From Bacteroidales bacterium (lineage in GTDB: Bacteria > Bacteroidota > Bacteroidia > Bacteroidales > B18-G4), in NCBI GenBank assembly GCA_018400295.1, contig JAGYMZ010000020.1, forward strand, positions 1 to 45,500: a stretch of DNA of 45,500 nt, in the 5' to 3' direction. Under the pieces are notes generated by a model. The model worked only from the letters and a program-made list of their open reading frames with translations, did not search any database and was not told the DNA's origin. Every line of letters starts with the position of its first letter. Positions within the stretch are counted from its first letter, which is position 1. Of this stretch, positions 44,123 through 45,500 are shown piece after piece. A program made the translations under genes and the position numbers.

Positions 44123-45022
44123 ATGAGTGTTCTTGTGAATAAGGATTCGCACGTACTGGTACAGGGTTTTACCGGAAAAGAAGGGACCTTTCATGCCACG
44201 CAGATGATTGAATACGGTACCAATGTTGTCGGCGGTGTAACTCCCGGAAAAGGAGGCATGAAGCACCTTGATAAGCCGGTTTTTAATACGGTACAGGAAG
44301 CCGTGGAAAAAGCGAATGCAAATGTGTCGGTTATCTTTGTTCCGCCGCCGTTTGCCGCCGATGCCATCATGGAAGCCGCCGATGCAGGCATACAGGTGAT
44401 CGTGTGCATCACGGAAGGCATTCCGACAGAAGACATGATAACGGTTAAGCATTACCTCCGTGAGCGGAATGCCCGGCTGGTCGGCCCGAATTGTCCGGGA
44501 GTCATTACCCCGGGAGAAGCCAAAGTGGGCATCATGCCCGGATTCATTCATACGCCGGGGAATATTGGCATTGTTTCACGTTCAGGGACACTTACTTATG
44601 AGGCGGTACAGCAACTGACACAGGCTGGCCTGGGGCAGTCTACCGCCATTGGCATCGGCGGGGATCCGATTTTGGGGACGACCATCAAAGATGCCCTGGA
44701 ATTGTTTATGAATGATCCCCTGACCGGGGGGATCGTCCTGATCGGTGAGATCGGGGGGAACATGGAAGCCGAAGCGGCGGAATGGTATAAAGCGCATAGC
44801 AAAAAACCGGTGGTTGGCTTTATTGCGGGAGCCACGGCACCCAAGGGAAGGAGAATGGGACATGCCGGTGCCATCATCGGTGGCAAATCCGATACCGCAC
44901 AGGCCAAAAAAGCGGCCCTTTCCGCTTGCGGGATCCATGTCGTTGAATCCCCGGCTGATATAGGAAAAGCGATGAAGGAAAAAATGCAGGGCCGCGTACC
45001 GGGCCACCGGATCGCGGACTGA
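44123..45022 (+). CDS. sucD: Succinyl-CoA synthetase alpha subunit
   Basis: 299 residues, typical length. The CoA-binding Rossmann domain opens [24 protein letters not shown] and [10 protein letters not shown] follow; the phosphohistidine is in [12 protein letters not shown]. With the beta subunit it interconverts succinyl-CoA and succinate with nucleotide phosphorylation in the TCA cycle. sucC is not adjacent: the upstream gene is divergent and the downstream gene convergent, so sucD is transcribed alone here. Confidence 0.98.
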   Translation: MSVLVNKDSHVLVQGFTGKEGTFHATQMIEYGTNVVGGVTPGKGGMKHLDKPVFNTVQEAVEKANANVSVIFVPPPFAADAIMEAADAGIQVIVCITEGIPTEDMITVKHYLRERNARLVGPNCPGVITPGEAKVGIMPGFIHTPGNIGIVSRSGTLTYEAVQQLTQAGLGQSTAIGIGGDPILGTTIKDALELFMNDPLTGGIVLIGEIGGNMEAEAAEWYKAHSKKPVVGFIAGATAPKGRRMGHAGAIIGGKSDTAQAKKAALSACGIHVVESPADIGKAMKEKMQGRVPGHRIAD

Positions 45023-45070
45023 ATGGTATATGCCCTTTTCCTGTGAACAGGTAGGGTCTGCAGGACCTCA

Positions 45071-45500
45071 TCAATAGGCAAGTATCCATGTCTCTTTATA
45101 CCCGGGAAGCATGTCCTCTTTGCCTTTTTTGGCTCCTTCAAGGGTTTCATAATCATCCAGGGAAACCCTGATCTTATTGCCGCTTACCACGATGCTGGCC
45201 CGGGGAAACCCTTTCTCCCGGTATTCAACAACCTGTGCTTTCGCATCCTTCATTGAGGAATAGCTGCCGTAGATAATATAATACCGGTTTGTCCGGTTTT
45301 CTATGAGACGGGGTAAGGAGGGTTTTTCCCCGGCGACAGGATCCCTTTCGGTGATTTCACCGTCTTTTTTGCATATTGGTGGTGGTTTCCTGCCATCCCG
45401 GATCTCTCCCACCCAAATGGAGGCGTATCCTTCATACATGCCTATACCAATGGCTTTCCAGGTGTATTTCTCCCATTTTCCCTGATTCATCAGAAATTCC
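45071..45500 (-). CDS. SPOR-domain protein, 5' end beyond the window
   Basis: About 142 codons are visible and the frame stays open to the window edge, so the ATG at 45490 is probably internal. The C-terminal about 75 residues form a SPOR-like domain (NRYYIIYGSYSSMKDAKAQV, then ASIVVSGNKIRVSL and ending TWILAY), expected to bind peptidoglycan. The segment before it (WKAIGIGMYEGYASIWVGEI) resembles the end of a CAP/SCP-like domain; this is tentative. Convergent with sucD, 48 bases apart. Confidence 0.7.
   Translation of the reverse strand, partial: EFLMNQGKWEKYTWKAIGIGMYEGYASIWVGEIRDGRKPPPICKKDGEITERDPVAGEKPSLPRLIENRTNRYYIIYGSYSSMKDAKAQVVEYREKGFPRASIVVSGNKIRVSLDDYETLEGAKKGKEDMLPGYKETWILAY

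Noticed and set aside
1..45500. Search for tRNA, rRNA, insertion sequences and prophage genes
   Set aside because: No cloverleaf-like, transposase, integrase or phage structural sequence was recognised by eye in any gap or frame.

Overview
The window comes from a member of the Bacteroidota, probably a Bacteroidales/Marinilabiliales-like or related lineage; the order cannot be fixed from sequence alone. Four things support this. Many genes are preceded by the phylum's -7 promoter box TAnnTTTG, twice with an exact TTTG-N19-TAnnTTTG arrangement. There is a protein with a type IX secretion (T9SS) C-terminal sorting domain. FeoA and FeoB are fused. Families typical of the phylum recur (SPOR proteins, DUF5063, DUF6580, GldI-like FKBP lipoprotein, XRE regulator beside ndk). 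I see no rRNA, tRNA, CRISPR array, insertion sequence or prophage; this is ordinary chromosome.

Region 1 (1-9400) holds an MFS-like permease, an outer-membrane barrel protein with three C-terminal SPOR-like repeats, and then the most interesting locus. That locus (3651-8009) runs from one strong promoter through a periplasmic NMT1/THI5-type binding protein, a Cache-HAMP-PP2C (SpoIIE) phosphatase, an RsbW-like HATPase, a STAS anti-sigma-antagonist and a class III nucleotide-cyclase-like protein. It looks like a partner-switching signalling unit in which a binding protein may sense a small molecule and a cyclase may be the output. QueD, a DUF192 protein and (opposite strand) YidD follow.

Region 2 (9397-21296) has a 1092-residue hybrid histidine kinase divergent from a NarL-type response regulator, a gene-free stretch with a candidate small RNA, uvrA divergent from an ECF sigma factor plus a tiny downstream gene closed by a strong terminator, then nth, bcp, recA, a TPR lipoprotein and a GlsB/YeaQ-type membrane protein.

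Region 3 (21280-29121) has the feoAB fusion, a DUF5063 gene, a 645-base gene-free stretch carrying an array of ACAAATGTAAACAT-like sites in front of an XRE regulator, ndk divergent from an nrnA-type DHH phosphoesterase, and two FKBP lipoproteins, the second with three FKBP domains. A bidirectional terminator at 29061-29103 separates these from the next operon.

Region 4 (29121-38714, all minus strand) is a compact run: small membrane protein, mutL, two rhomboid proteases, a BNR-repeat T9SS-secreted protein, an endonuclease/exonuclease/phosphatase-family membrane protein, uvrB and cysQ. Region 5 (38827-45500) has a stand-alone GroES-like protein, a DUF6580 membrane protein, an amidohydrolase lipoprotein, an HD-domain hydrolase, a membrane-anchored MutS-like ATPase, sucD, and a SPOR-domain protein cut by the window edge. 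DNA repair genes (uvrA, nth, recA, uvrB, mutL, MutS-like) are notably frequent across the window.
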